This document shows positions 28,104 through 36,708 of a stretch of DNA of 64,000 nucleotides, piece by piece (positions within the stretch are counted from its first letter, which is position 1; every line of letters begins with the position of its first letter). Source of the stretch: JAGNXB01 sp942490895. Its GTDB lineage: Bacteria; Bacteroidota; Bacteroidia; Chitinophagales; Saprospiraceae. The stretch lies in the NCBI GenBank assembly GCA_942490895.1, contig CALNZC010000041.1, forward strand, positions 1 to 64,000, written 5' to 3'. The notes below the pieces were generated by a model that worked only from the letters and a program-made list of their open reading frames with translations, had not been told where the DNA came from and ran no database searches. Position numbers and translations under genes: made by a program.

Positions 28104-29122
28104 GATTCTATGAGATTTTCAACAGCCGGAATGGCATAGTCCGGAGCGGAATAATGATGTTCGATTTCGAGTAAAATCGACAGCAAGATAGAGAGATCAT
28201 CTTCTGTAACCAATCTGGCCCGAAAGCTTTTGATCCCCTCCAGCCCTCTAAAATAATTAGTATAGTGTCGCCGCATCTCCAACACACCTAATTTGGGGCC
28301 CTTCCATTCAATGGAACGCAAAAGATGGCGCCTTGCTGCATCAATACGTTCTGCCAGGGTCGGAGGAGCCAATGCCATACCAGTTGCCATATAATGCTTC
28401 ATCTCCCTGAAGATCCAGGGATTGCCGATGCTGGCTCTACCGATCATGATTCCGTCCACCCCATATCTATTGCGGTACTCAACTGCTTTTTCGGGTGAAT
28501 TGATATCCCCATTTCCAAAGACTGGGATATGAATGCGTGGATTGTTTTTCACTTTGGCGATCCAGGACCAGTCTGCTTCGCCCTTATACATCTGCTTTCG
28601 CGTCCGGCCGTGAATGGATATAGCTTTGATCCCTACATCCTGCAAGCGCTCAGCCACTTCTTCGATATAGATGGTACTGTCGTCCCAACCCAAACGGGTT
28701 TTGACCGTCACGGGGAGATTGGTTGATTTGACAATGGCAGCAGTCAATTCGACCATCTTGGGAATATCTTTCAATATGCCGGCTCCAGCCATTTTACAGA
28801 CCACTTTCTGAACAGGGCACCCAAAGTTGATATCCAGGATTTCAGGCTTGGCTTCTTCGACAATTTCCGCAGCCCTTGTCATCGAATCCAACTCCGCACC
28901 AAAGATCTGGATACCGATTGGTCGTTCCTCGTCGTAGATATCTAACTTCTGAACCGATTTGGTCGCATCCCGAATCAATCCTTCAACTGAAATAAACTCA
29001 GTATACATCAAGTCGCAACCCTGTTCCTTACACAGGGAACGAAATGGAGGATCACTGACATCCTCCATGGGGGCCAGCAGGAAAGGGAAATCACCTAATT
29101 CTATGGATCCGATTTTGACCAT
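28100..29122 (-). CDS. dusB: tRNA-dihydrouridine synthase B
   Basis: 340 residues, TIM-barrel flavoprotein. LLAPMEDVSDPPFR opens the barrel, the catalytic Cys lies in NFGCPVQKVVCKMAGAGIL, the FMN and tRNA contacts are SIHGRTRKQMYKGEADW, and GNGDI and IGRASIGNPWIF follow. It reduces uridines of tRNA to dihydrouridine. It is first in an operon of tRNA-processing enzymes (dusB, cca) plus plsC, behind a near-consensus promoter. Confidence 0.96.
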   Translation of the reverse strand: MVKIGSIELGDFPFLLAPMEDVSDPPFRSLCKEQGCDLMYTEFISVEGLIRDATKSVQKLDIYDEERPIGIQIFGAELDSMTRAAEIVEEAKPEILDINFGCPVQKVVCKMAGAGILKDIPKMVELTAAIVKSTNLPVTVKTRLGWDDSTIYIEEVAERLQDVGIKAISIHGRTRKQMYKGEADWSWIAKVKNNPRIHIPVFGNGDINSPEKAVEYRNRYGVDGIMIGRASIGNPWIFREMKHYMATGMALAPPTLAERIDAARRHLLRSIEWKGPKLGVLEMRRHYTNYFRGLEGIKSFRARLVTEDDLSILLSILLEIEHHYSAPDYAIPAVENLIES

Positions 29123-29136
29123 ACCTTACTTTACTA

Positions 29137-29168
29137 CAAAAGTACACGGAAGTCCGGCAGTCCACAAA
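29137..29168 (-). promoter_or_regulatory. dusB-cca-plsC promoter (-33 TTTG, -7 TACTTTTG)
   Basis: On the minus strand TTTG at 29168-29165 and TACTTTTG at 29144-29137 are separated by 20 nt, matching the Bacteroidota sigma-factor consensus. The -7 box ends 14 bp before the dusB ATG. Confidence 0.75.
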
Positions 29169-29224
29169 TCTGCCTTTTAGATAGATTTGATTCACCTCCG
29201 ATTTACCTCCGTCTGATATTCTAC

Positions 29225-29232
29225 TATCTTTG
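29225..29232 (+). promoter_or_regulatory. -7 box of nhaD promoter
   Basis: TATCTTTG fits TAnnTTTG, with a weaker TTTA about 19 nt upstream in the -33 position and a leader of about 22 nt to the ATG. It is divergent from the dusB promoter. Confidence 0.65.
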
Positions 29233-29258
29233 CGCTTTCTTACGCACAACCCCTACGG

Positions 29259-30587
29259 ATGATCACCGCTCTTGTCCTTTGTTTTGTGATCGGTTATACC
29301 ATGATCGTCTTCGAACATCCGCTCAGATTGGATAAATCTGTTCCGGCTCTGTTAATGGGTTCCTTATGTTGGGCCGTCATTTCTTTGGGTCATTTGGATG
29401 TGATTACCCATGAACATATGGTGGGTGAAATGGAGCCTGTTCTCCTGCATCATATTGGAAAAATTGCCGAAATTCTGCTCTTTCTGATCGGCGCCATGAC
29501 CATTGTTGAGCTGATTGACCTGCACCGTGGTTTTTCTGTGATTACCGATCGCATCAACACGACTAAGAAGTCTAACATGCTCTGGATCATTCTGATCCTG
29601 TCCTTTTTCATGTCAGCAGTACTGGACAACCTTGCCGCTACAATTGTACTGGTATCACTTTTGAGGAAACTGGTTCCCCAGCGTGATGAACGACTTTGGT
29701 TTGTATCAATGGCCGTCATTGGTGCCAATGCTGGTGGCGCCTGGTCTCCCATCGGAGATGTGACCACAACAATGTTGTGGATCGGCAAGAAAGTCAGTTC
29801 ACTGGGACTGATTGAACACATTGTCATTCCGTCTCTCGTCTGTGTGATTATTCCTGGCATCATCGCGATGTTCCTTCCTGCGTTTAAGGGCAATATCTCC
29901 CCTAAAACAGTCAACATCTCGCATGAACAAGACAAGCCATTGAAAACCAGTAAAATTATTCTGTTTGCAGGTTTGGGTGGATTGATCTTTGTGCCCATTT
30001 TCAAATCGATCACCCATCTACCTCCCTATATCGGGATCATGTTGAGCCTGGGTATCGTCTGGTTGATTTCTGAATATATCCACCCTGGAGAGGACTTCAG
30101 CCGTGAAGAAAAGGAGGTCCTCAGTGCACGTCACGCATTGAGTCGCATTGAAATGAGTAGTATCATCTTCTTTCTGGGTATCCTGGCTGCTGTAGCGGCT
30201 TTGGAGTCCGCTGCGATTATGGGCCACGGAGGTCATATGATCGGACTGCTCAACTATGCTGCTGAAGGATTAGACGCAGCCATTCCGAGTATTGATATGG
30301 TGGTCATTGTTCTAGGCTTTTTCTCTGCAGTGATCGACAACGTGCCACTGGTTGCAGCCTCCATGGGGATGTACAATTTCCCGATGGATGACCGGCTTTG
30401 GCACTTTATTGCCTATTCCGCTGGAACAGGAGGTAGTATGCTCATCATCGGCTCTGCAGCCGGTGTCGCAGCCATGGGAATGGAACGCATTGATTTCATC
30501 TGGTATTTGAAAAATATCAGCTGGATCGCGGCGATCGGATTTCTAGGTGGTGCTGCAGCATTCATCCTGCTTTCAATGCTATTCTGA
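29259..30587 (+). CDS. nhaD: Na+/H+ antiporter, NhaD type
   Basis: 442 residues with about ten to twelve hydrophobic helices. Characteristic motifs are SAVLDNLAATIVLVSLL, GANAGGAWSPIGDVTTTMLW and, in the second repeat, FSAVIDNVPLVAASMGMY with GGSMLIIGSAAGVAAMG. These two Asp-Asn helices are the ion-transport sites of the family. It exports Na+ in exchange for H+, which fits a marine or saline organism (inference). Confidence 0.94.
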   Translation: MITALVLCFVIGYTMIVFEHPLRLDKSVPALLMGSLCWAVISLGHLDVITHEHMVGEMEPVLLHHIGKIAEILLFLIGAMTIVELIDLHRGFSVITDRINTTKKSNMLWIILILSFFMSAVLDNLAATIVLVSLLRKLVPQRDERLWFVSMAVIGANAGGAWSPIGDVTTTMLWIGKKVSSLGLIEHIVIPSLVCVIIPGIIAMFLPAFKGNISPKTVNISHEQDKPLKTSKIILFAGLGGLIFVPIFKSITHLPPYIGIMLSLGIVWLISEYIHPGEDFSREEKEVLSARHALSRIEMSSIIFFLGILAAVAALESAAIMGHGGHMIGLLNYAAEGLDAAIPSIDMVVIVLGFFSAVIDNVPLVAASMGMYNFPMDDRLWHFIAYSAGTGGSMLIIGSAAGVAAMGMERIDFIWYLKNISWIAAIGFLGGAAAFILLSMLF

Positions 30588-30595
30588 ACATTTAC

Positions 30596-30976
30596 ATGAA
30601 GTATTTGCTGTTTGTTTGTGGGTTGTTCATGGCATCTGCTTGCCATGAAAAGACACCGCCTGAAGCACTGATTGGTCACTGGCAGGCAAAATCACTCACT
30701 GTTGCGGACTCTATTTGGGATGTCCAGGTAGACCCTATCCTATTATCTTTTGCTCCCGATAAACGATACCAACTGGACTGGTATGGCGGCCAACGTGAAT
30801 CGGGTAAGTTTCATCTTAACGGCGATTGGTTGCATATCCAATCTGTCGAAATGCCGGACCGCAAATTGAGAATCATGCACCTGGAGAGTGATTCACTGTT
30901 GATCAGTGGAACGCTACATGACCGTAGAACTGTTATTGGATTCAACAGACCCGTACAACCCTCCGTCCCTGAATGA
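30596..30976 (+). CDS. Small lipoprotein, lipocalin-like
   Basis: 126 residues with a type II signal peptide (LFMASAC; lipid-modified Cys about residue 16). The mature part has a single small domain with LIGHWQAKSL near its start, as in lipocalin-like Bacteroidota lipoproteins, and beta-strand-rich segments after it. Function unknown. It follows nhaD by 8 bp and overlaps the next gene by 4 bp. Confidence 0.8.
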   Translation: MKYLLFVCGLFMASACHEKTPPEALIGHWQAKSLTVADSIWDVQVDPILLSFAPDKRYQLDWYGGQRESGKFHLNGDWLHIQSVEMPDRKLRIMHLESDSLLISGTLHDRRTVIGFNRPVQPSVPE

Positions 30977-31335
30977 AAACGTTTCTAATGACCGGTGTTT
31001 TTCTACTGATGGCTCAATGCGTCATTGGCCAGGACGTTCAGTGGATGCCGGGAACAGAAATCAACCTGGGAGAACTCGAAATCCGAACAGATACGGATTG
31101 TACGTTTTCATTTCAAAACAAATCTACCGACCCGTTAGTGATTGAGACCGTCCGTACAAGTTGCGGGTGTACAAATCCACGTTGGCCATCAGGCGCTATC
31201 GCCTCAGGAGAGACAGGTGAAATAAACGTAACCTTCACTCCCAACCATGCTGGCTTTCACCGAAAAAAGCTCAAAGTTTTCTTTGTTGGAATACGCAAAG
31301 GGCATACTCTTTGGGTCGAAGCTGAAGCCCACTAA
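30973..31335 (+). CDS. Secreted DUF1573 (ASH-like) domain protein
   Basis: 120 residues: signal peptide to about VIGQ, then one Ig-like DUF1573 domain with the signature TSCGCTNPRWP and GETGEINVTFTPNHAGFHRK. Common in Bacteroidota, function unknown. It is the last of the nhaD-lipoprotein-DUF1573 group; the start overlaps the preceding stop (ATGA). Confidence 0.85.
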   Translation: MKTFLMTGVFLLMAQCVIGQDVQWMPGTEINLGELEIRTDTDCTFSFQNKSTDPLVIETVRTSCGCTNPRWPSGAIASGETGEINVTFTPNHAGFHRKKLKVFFVGIRKGHTLWVEAEAH

Positions 31336-31431
31336 TCCGAGTTAATCCGTTGTTGGTCGATTAAGTGGCATCCTCTGTGGTGACCTGATATGACCCGTTG
31401 AATCCCTGCCGTTCAAGGATGTAAATTGCCC

Positions 31432-31439
31432 TATCTTTG
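31432..31439 (+). promoter_or_regulatory. -7 box of lepB promoter
   Basis: TATCTTTG, 25 bp before the lepB ATG at 31465. No well-spaced -33 element was seen. Confidence 0.5.
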
Positions 31440-31464
31440 GGCGCCTTGTCTAAACCAAGCTTTT

Positions 31465-33039
31465 ATGAGTATTCTTATTTTCCTGGTTGTCGCGTATATC
31501 TTGCTCAGCATCAGTCTGTACATGCTCTTTCCCAAAATGGGAAGTGACGCAAGTAAAGGTCTCATTCCCGGTATCAATTTCAGCACGTGGGGTACATTGA
31601 TCGGACGCAAGCCGGCATATGCCCTGTGGTTGCTCTTCCCCATTGTCAATCTGTTCATTTATGCTGGCATGTGTGTGGACATGGCCCGATCGCATGGGAA
31701 AATGACATTTAAGGATGCTTTTCTTTCAGTAGTCGGGACTCCATTCTACTTTATGTTTCTCGCAAAAAATGCGAAGTATGGGGGCCCCATCCTGGAACAG
31801 GAAAAAGCGTACCATCAGAAAGTAAAAGAGGCCCAGGAGAAGAATGATCAGTATCAGCTGAAAAAACTCGAACACAACAACCCATTCGTCAAGAATTGGT
31901 TTCGAGAATGGACTGAAGCGATCATTTTTGCCGTGTTTGCCGCTGCGTTCATCCGCATGTTCCTGATCGAGGCCTATGTGATCCCAACCAGTTCAATGGA
32001 AGGATCATTATTGACCGGAGATTTCCTTTTCGTCAGTAAAGCCAACTATGGTATTCGCACACCTCAGACAGTGGCCATGATTCCCCTGTTGCATAATCGA
32101 ATCCCCCGGATCGATCGGGAATCCTATTTATCCAGCCCGTCTCTCCCCTATTTCCGATTACCGGGATGGAATAACGTTGAACGGTACGAACCAGTGGTCT
32201 TCAACTATCCTGAAGGCGACAGTGTGATCATCACGCCAAACAGGACGTTCAGTTATCCAGATCTACGCCGAACAAACAGCCTGCCTCCAAACTTTTCTCC
32301 GGGCATGTTGACCACCCGCCCAATGGATAAAAAGGATCACTACATCAAGCGCTGTATCGGGATGCCAGGGGACAGCCTGCAAGTCATCGACCGCCAGGTC
32401 TATATTGATGGCAAACCAGCGCAGAACCCGAGATACATGCAGTTCCTTTATCAGGTTTCTTCTACAACGACTCAGTTGAACCCAAAGAAACTGGATGAAT
32501 GGGGAATCAATTTGAACGATGCAAATGGTCAAGCCGGGTATTTCAATTTGAACCAGGTTCAAGTCGAAAAACTACAATCCCTGGGACCTGATATTCGAGT
32601 TGAAGTCGTCAGTCGCCAACCTCATCACCCCAACTATCTGTTCCCGAACGACTCCCGGATCACTCAGGGCTGGACGGTCGATAATTACGGGCCGGTATAC
32701 ATTCCGAAGAAAGGAGTGACTGTTCCGTTGGATGCTGTTTCCATCGCCCCGTATCGCCGAGTTATCGATGTATACGAAGGGAATGCCCTTGAAGAAAGAG
32801 ATGGGCAAATCTTCATTAACGGTGAAGTCGCGACCAGCTATACCTTCAAAATGGATTACTACTGGATGATGGGTGACAACCGCCATAATTCAGAAGACAG
32901 CCGGGTGTGGGGCTTTGTCCCAGAAGATCATGTCGTCGGCAAACCGCTCTTCATTTGGTTATCCGCACGTGAAGGCAATCCGTTCAAAGGTATTCGCTGG
33001 GATCGCGTGTTCACAAATGCGAACAAGTTTGTAGACTAG
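31465..33039 (+). CDS. lepB: Signal peptidase I with N-terminal membrane domain
   Basis: 524 residues from ATG 31465. Residues 1-110 hold hydrophobic helices and a DUF5684-like region (GLIPGINFSTWGTLIGRKPAYALWLLFPIVN read in two parts), a known Bacteroidota addition. The peptidase anchor helix is IIFAVFAAAFIRMFLI. The catalytic Ser is in IPTSSMEGSLLTGD, the catalytic Lys in DHYIKRCIGMPGD, and the last box is MMGDNRHNSEDSRVWGFVP. There is a long insertion (about 300-420) between the Lys box and the C-terminal box. It removes signal peptides from exported proteins, including the many cargo proteins here. Confidence 0.95.
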   Translation: MSILIFLVVAYILLSISLYMLFPKMGSDASKGLIPGINFSTWGTLIGRKPAYALWLLFPIVNLFIYAGMCVDMARSHGKMTFKDAFLSVVGTPFYFMFLAKNAKYGGPILEQEKAYHQKVKEAQEKNDQYQLKKLEHNNPFVKNWFREWTEAIIFAVFAAAFIRMFLIEAYVIPTSSMEGSLLTGDFLFVSKANYGIRTPQTVAMIPLLHNRIPRIDRESYLSSPSLPYFRLPGWNNVERYEPVVFNYPEGDSVIITPNRTFSYPDLRRTNSLPPNFSPGMLTTRPMDKKDHYIKRCIGMPGDSLQVIDRQVYIDGKPAQNPRYMQFLYQVSSTTTQLNPKKLDEWGINLNDANGQAGYFNLNQVQVEKLQSLGPDIRVEVVSRQPHHPNYLFPNDSRITQGWTVDNYGPVYIPKKGVTVPLDAVSIAPYRRVIDVYEGNALEERDGQIFINGEVATSYTFKMDYYWMMGDNRHNSEDSRVWGFVPEDHVVGKPLFIWLSAREGNPFKGIRWDRVFTNANKFVD

Positions 33040-33178
33040 CCGTAGCCAATTAAAGGGGCCATGTCTAATTGAATGATGAACCAAGGCCAATACGGGTTGA
33101 TTGATCTCGCCTGGAATGTGCACTATTCACTTCCTGATCCGATTACCCCTAGCCTTTAACCAGATACATTATAGAATG

Positions 33179-33215
33179 AAAAAAGGGAGTTGATCTACAG
33201 ATCAACTCCCTTTTT
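33179..33215. terminator. Bidirectional terminator between lepB and pntB
   Basis: A perfect stem of 11-12 bp (arms 33185-33196 and 33199-33210) is flanked by an A-run on the left and a T-run (33211-33215) on the right, so it can end transcripts from both converging genes. Confidence 0.9.
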
Positions 33216-33257
33216 CAGAACAGAATGGCATCATCCATTCGATATTACCACAAACCC

Positions 33258-34637
33258 TTAGATCTGTTTCAGCTCACTCACCAAATTGGTCAGTGATTGC
33301 TTGGCATCTCCAAAAAGCATTCGGGTTTTCGGTGCAAAGAATAGTTCATTTTCAATGCCGGCATATCCTTTACCCATGGAACGCTTCATGACAATCACAT
33401 TTTCACTCTTGGTCACCTGAATGATCGGCATACCATAGATCGGGCTGGCAGGGTCATTTTCAGCCGCAGGATTGACCACATCGTTCGCTCCGATAATGAT
33501 TGAGACATCTGTATTAGGCATCAAGTCATTTGCTTCTTCCATTTCCAGAAGCTTAGGGTATGGCACGTCGGCTTCGGCCAGAAGGACATTCATATGGCCA
33601 GGCATACGACCTGCAACAGGGTGGATGGCATAATAGACCTCCACACCTTTTTCTTCCATGACTTTTTCAAATTCATGGCAGATATGCTGGGCTTGAGCCA
33701 CAGCAAGTCCATAACCAGGAATAATAGCCACTCGGCGAGCATAGGCACATAGAACAGCTGCATCAGTGCTCTGTATCTCTCTGACAGATTGTTCTCCCAA
33801 TTCGCGAGGTCCAGCAGCTCCTCCTCCTCCGAATGCGCCTACAAGCACGCTCAGCAAGGAACGGTTCATCGCCTTACACATCAGGATGGTCAGAATCGTG
33901 CCGGCAGATCCCACCAGGATACCACCCGTCAACATGACCTGGTTGCTGTACAGGAATCCGCCAAATGCTGCGGCCATTCCTGTAAAGGAGTTGAGCAATG
34001 AAATGACAACTGGCATATCCGCACCACCGATAGGCATAACGAAAAACACACCATAGATCAGGGAGAGGATCAACGTTGCCCACATGAGCATCGCATTCCC
34101 AGGATTCAGCACACCCATGACGACCAGGATCACGATCACTGCCAGAATGACAAGGTTCACCATTCGCAACAAGTTGGAGCGAATATCTTTGATGCGATCG
34201 TCCAGTTTACCATAGGCGATCATACTTCCTGCAAAGGAGATAGATCCAATAACAAGGCCCAGGTAGATCACCAGGATCAGCCAGAAATCCTGGCTGTGAT
34301 GTCCTTGATATTCTACGATGGATATTATGGCGGCGCAGGCCCCTCCCATACCATTAAACAGCGAGACCATTTGAGGCATGGCTGTCATCTTGACCTTCAT
34401 CGCCAGTAGATATCCGACGACAGTACCGACCGCCATCGCCAGCAAAATCCAGGGGACATTTCCTATTGCTTGTCCGTCGCCATTACGATGTAAAAGCAGG
34501 GTGCCGAGGATGGCAATGCCCATACCAATGGCGGCATAAAGGTTGCCTCGTTTTGCCGTATCGGGATTGCTCAACATCTTCAAACCGAGGATGAAAGACA
34601 ACGAGCCGATGAGATAGGCTATTTCTAACCAAAACAT
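33258..34637 (-). CDS. pntB: NAD(P) transhydrogenase, beta subunit
   Basis: 459 residues. Nine or so membrane helices occupy the first ~270 residues (ILLAMAVGTVVGYLLAMKVKM, GGACAAIISIVEY). The NADP-binding domain III follows with GYGLAVAQAQH (about 300-310), GRMPGHMNVLLAEADVP and MKRSMGKGYAGIENELF. It couples proton flow to hydride transfer from NADH to NADP+. It is the last gene of pntAa-pntAb-pntB. Confidence 0.96.
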   Translation of the reverse strand: MFWLEIAYLIGSLSFILGLKMLSNPDTAKRGNLYAAIGMGIAILGTLLLHRNGDGQAIGNVPWILLAMAVGTVVGYLLAMKVKMTAMPQMVSLFNGMGGACAAIISIVEYQGHHSQDFWLILVIYLGLVIGSISFAGSMIAYGKLDDRIKDIRSNLLRMVNLVILAVIVILVVMGVLNPGNAMLMWATLILSLIYGVFFVMPIGGADMPVVISLLNSFTGMAAAFGGFLYSNQVMLTGGILVGSAGTILTILMCKAMNRSLLSVLVGAFGGGGAAGPRELGEQSVREIQSTDAAVLCAYARRVAIIPGYGLAVAQAQHICHEFEKVMEEKGVEVYYAIHPVAGRMPGHMNVLLAEADVPYPKLLEMEEANDLMPNTDVSIIIGANDVVNPAAENDPASPIYGMPIIQVTKSENVIVMKRSMGKGYAGIENELFFAPKTRMLFGDAKQSLTNLVSELKQI

Positions 34638-34669
34638 ATGTCAGGTAGTTCGTGTGTGATTGGAAAGAG

Positions 34670-34981
34670 TTACTTCTTGCGCTTGAACATGGCGAGCATG
34701 CGGTTAGTCACCACAAATCCGCCGACAACATTCAAGGTGCCGAGAATAACCGCAAGAAAACCAAGGGATAATGACAGATAATCATCCGGAGCCGCATGTC
34801 CCATGACAATAATTGCTCCGATAATGACCACTCCATGGATCGCATTGGCGCCAGACATCAGGGGGGTGTGTAGAACGGCAGGAACATTGCTAATGACTTC
34901 TATGCCCAGAAAGATGGACAAGATGATCACGTAGATAAAGTCCCTGTAATCCAGAAAAAATTGGGCAAAATCCTGCCACAT
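34670..34981 (-). CDS. pntAb: NAD(P) transhydrogenase, alpha subunit part 2 (membrane domain)
   Basis: 103 residues with three to four helices; the core HTPLMSGANAIHGVVIIGA is the signature of the PntA C-terminal membrane domain. Here it is a separate polypeptide, as in three-subunit enzymes. The start lies 11 bp after the pntAa stop. Confidence 0.94.
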   Translation of the reverse strand: MWQDFAQFFLDYRDFIYVIILSIFLGIEVISNVPAVLHTPLMSGANAIHGVVIIGAIIVMGHAAPDDYLSLSLGFLAVILGTLNVVGGFVVTNRMLAMFKRKK

Positions 34982-34992
34982 GATGATTGTAT

Positions 34993-36114
34993 TTAGCGAT
35001 TCAATATCTGTTTCAAACGAGCATTGACCAGCTCTCCATCCCGGGTGAGACAGGTGCCAGCGACGATATCATCCTCAAAATTGAGGTTCATCTCACCTTC
35101 TTTGATCAACAATGCCACGAAATTGATCAGGTTTTTACTCAACAGTTTACTGGCATCAGCAGCCATACCAGAGGGCAGGTCACTATATCCAAGGATACAG
35201 ACGCCATTCACTGTGGTGGTTTCTCCATTGACCGTATGTGCACAATTTCCACCCGTGGAGGCGGCAAGGTCAATGACAACGGATCCGGGGTTCATCCTTT
35301 TGATGGTTTCTTCCGTTACCAGAAGCGGTGCTTTTCTACCTGGGATTTGGGCAGTACAGATCACTACGTCTGACTTGGCAGCATGATCTGCGATGAGTTC
35401 TGCCTGGCGTTGTTTGTATTCTTCAGTTTGTTCAACTGCATATCCACCGGCTTTTGTGTCATCCGTCGCACCTTCAACTGCAACGAACTTTGCACCGAGG
35501 CTTTCAACCTCTTCACGAGCGGCTGTCCGCACATCAAATGCATGCACGACTGCACCTAAACGTCTACCGGTAGCAATGGCTTGCAAACCTGCCACACCAG
35601 CCCCCAAAACGAGCAATTTTGCTGGACGAATGGACCCAGCTGCAGTCATGGACATCGGAAACATATGAGGCAAATGAGTAGCCGCCAGCAGGACCGAACG
35701 ATAACCGGATATCATGGCCATAGAGGACAGGACATCCATAGATTGCGCTCGGGTAGTTCTCGGGATCAATTCCATACTGAAGGTCGTCCTCCCCTTTCCA
35801 CCAAAAACATCAATGATGTTATGATCCTGAAGGGGGTTGAATTGACCGATGAGAACAGCATCCTTTTTCATGGATCCCAATTCCTCCTCAGTAGGCGGAT
35901 GGATACATAAAACAAGGTCTGCTTTACTCAAAATATCAGCACGAGTCGCTACTGTAGCGCCTTGATCGATATAGGCTTGATCTGGTTGTAAAGAGGCCAG
36001 GCCTGCTCCGGATTCGATTTGGATATGCTGCACACCCATCTTTTTCAGGGCGACTAAATCACTGGGGATGACCGATACTCGGTTTTCTCCCTCTTTCAAG
36101 ATACCTATTACCAT
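34993..36114 (-). CDS. pntAa: NAD(P) transhydrogenase, alpha subunit part 1 (NAD-binding)
   Basis: 373 residues. It starts with GILKEGENRVSVIPSD, as in the alanine dehydrogenase/PntA family. The Rossmann nucleotide site is VLGAGVAGLQAIATGRRLGA (about 170-190) with DVRTAAREEVESLGA, and IPRTTRAQSMDVLSS marks the PntA branch. It is cytosolic, binds NADH and docks on PntB. The upstream stretch has a near-consensus TATCTTCG on the minus strand at 36146-36139 that could be the -7 box. Confidence 0.95.
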   Translation of the reverse strand: MVIGILKEGENRVSVIPSDLVALKKMGVQHIQIESGAGLASLQPDQAYIDQGATVATRADILSKADLVLCIHPPTEEELGSMKKDAVLIGQFNPLQDHNIIDVFGGKGRTTFSMELIPRTTRAQSMDVLSSMAMISGYRSVLLAATHLPHMFPMSMTAAGSIRPAKLLVLGAGVAGLQAIATGRRLGAVVHAFDVRTAAREEVESLGAKFVAVEGATDDTKAGGYAVEQTEEYKQRQAELIADHAAKSDVVICTAQIPGRKAPLLVTEETIKRMNPGSVVIDLAASTGGNCAHTVNGETTTVNGVCILGYSDLPSGMAADASKLLSKNLINFVALLIKEGEMNLNFEDDIVAGTCLTRDGELVNARLKQILNR

Positions 36115-36163
36115 GTATTGGGGCTATAAAGAACGGCCGAAGATAGCCTAATCGCATGAATTT

Positions 36164-36204
36164 AAAAACAAAAGGTCCCCGAATTTCGGGGACCTTTTGT
36201 TTTG
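36164..36204 (-). terminator. Terminator after the CBS gene
   Basis: Stem GGTCCCC/GGGGACC extended by AAAACAAAA/TTTTGTTTT, right after the CBS stop at 36206. The T-rich side on the minus strand ends the CBS transcript before pntAa. Confidence 0.85.
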
Positions 36205-36205
36205 A

Positions 36206-36694
36206 TTAGCTCGTCCAGGGCAAGGTTGAATATTCCTTTTTAAAACTGTATTTCAAAAGGTCATGGGTGGTGACAATTCCCTTGAGCTCACCTTCACTGA
36301 CAATCGGAATGGCATGGAAGAGGTGCGCGAGAAATATTTCCGCAGCCGTACCAATGTGATCCTTGGGTTCCAGAGTCGCAAGTTTCTTTGTCATGACGTC
36401 AGCCACTTTGATTTGTGCGTACTCTGATTGAGGATGTTTGATTTTGAAAAGATCATAGGTGGTCAACAATCCAACCAATTTCTTTCCCTCAACCACGGGC
36501 AGATGATGGATCCTTCGTGTAGAAAGAAGCTCTGCTGCTTTGGCAAGTGTGTCCTGCGGACCGACGGTGATCAACTCAGTGGTCATTATCGTAGAAAGTG
36601 GTTCATTCATCATAACTCCAGATTTTGGCATAAGATAGGAATTTTCATATTTCCATTGGGTAATGCCCGTCGAATTATTCCTTATTTTCACCAT
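36206..36694 (-). CDS. Two-CBS-domain protein
   Basis: Up to 162 residues. Two CBS motifs are clear: STIMTTELITVGPQDTLAKA to HHLPVVEGKKLVGLLTTYDL, and VADVMTKKLATLEPKDHIGT to AIPIVSEGELKGIVTTHDL. CBS pairs bind adenosyl nucleotides; here no effector domain is attached, so the target is unknown. The start is uncertain: ATGs at 36631, 36613 and 36610 would put the first residues right before the CBS fold and leave room for promoters to the divergent gene 15 bp away; the longest frame starts at 36694. Confidence 0.85.
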   Translation of the reverse strand: MVKIRNNSTGITQWKYENSYLMPKSGVMMNEPLSTIMTTELITVGPQDTLAKAAELLSTRRIHHLPVVEGKKLVGLLTTYDLFKIKHPQSEYAQIKVADVMTKKLATLEPKDHIGTAAEIFLAHLFHAIPIVSEGELKGIVTTHDLLKYSFKKEYSTLPWTS

Positions 36695-36708
36695 AAATCA
36701 CGCCTGGA

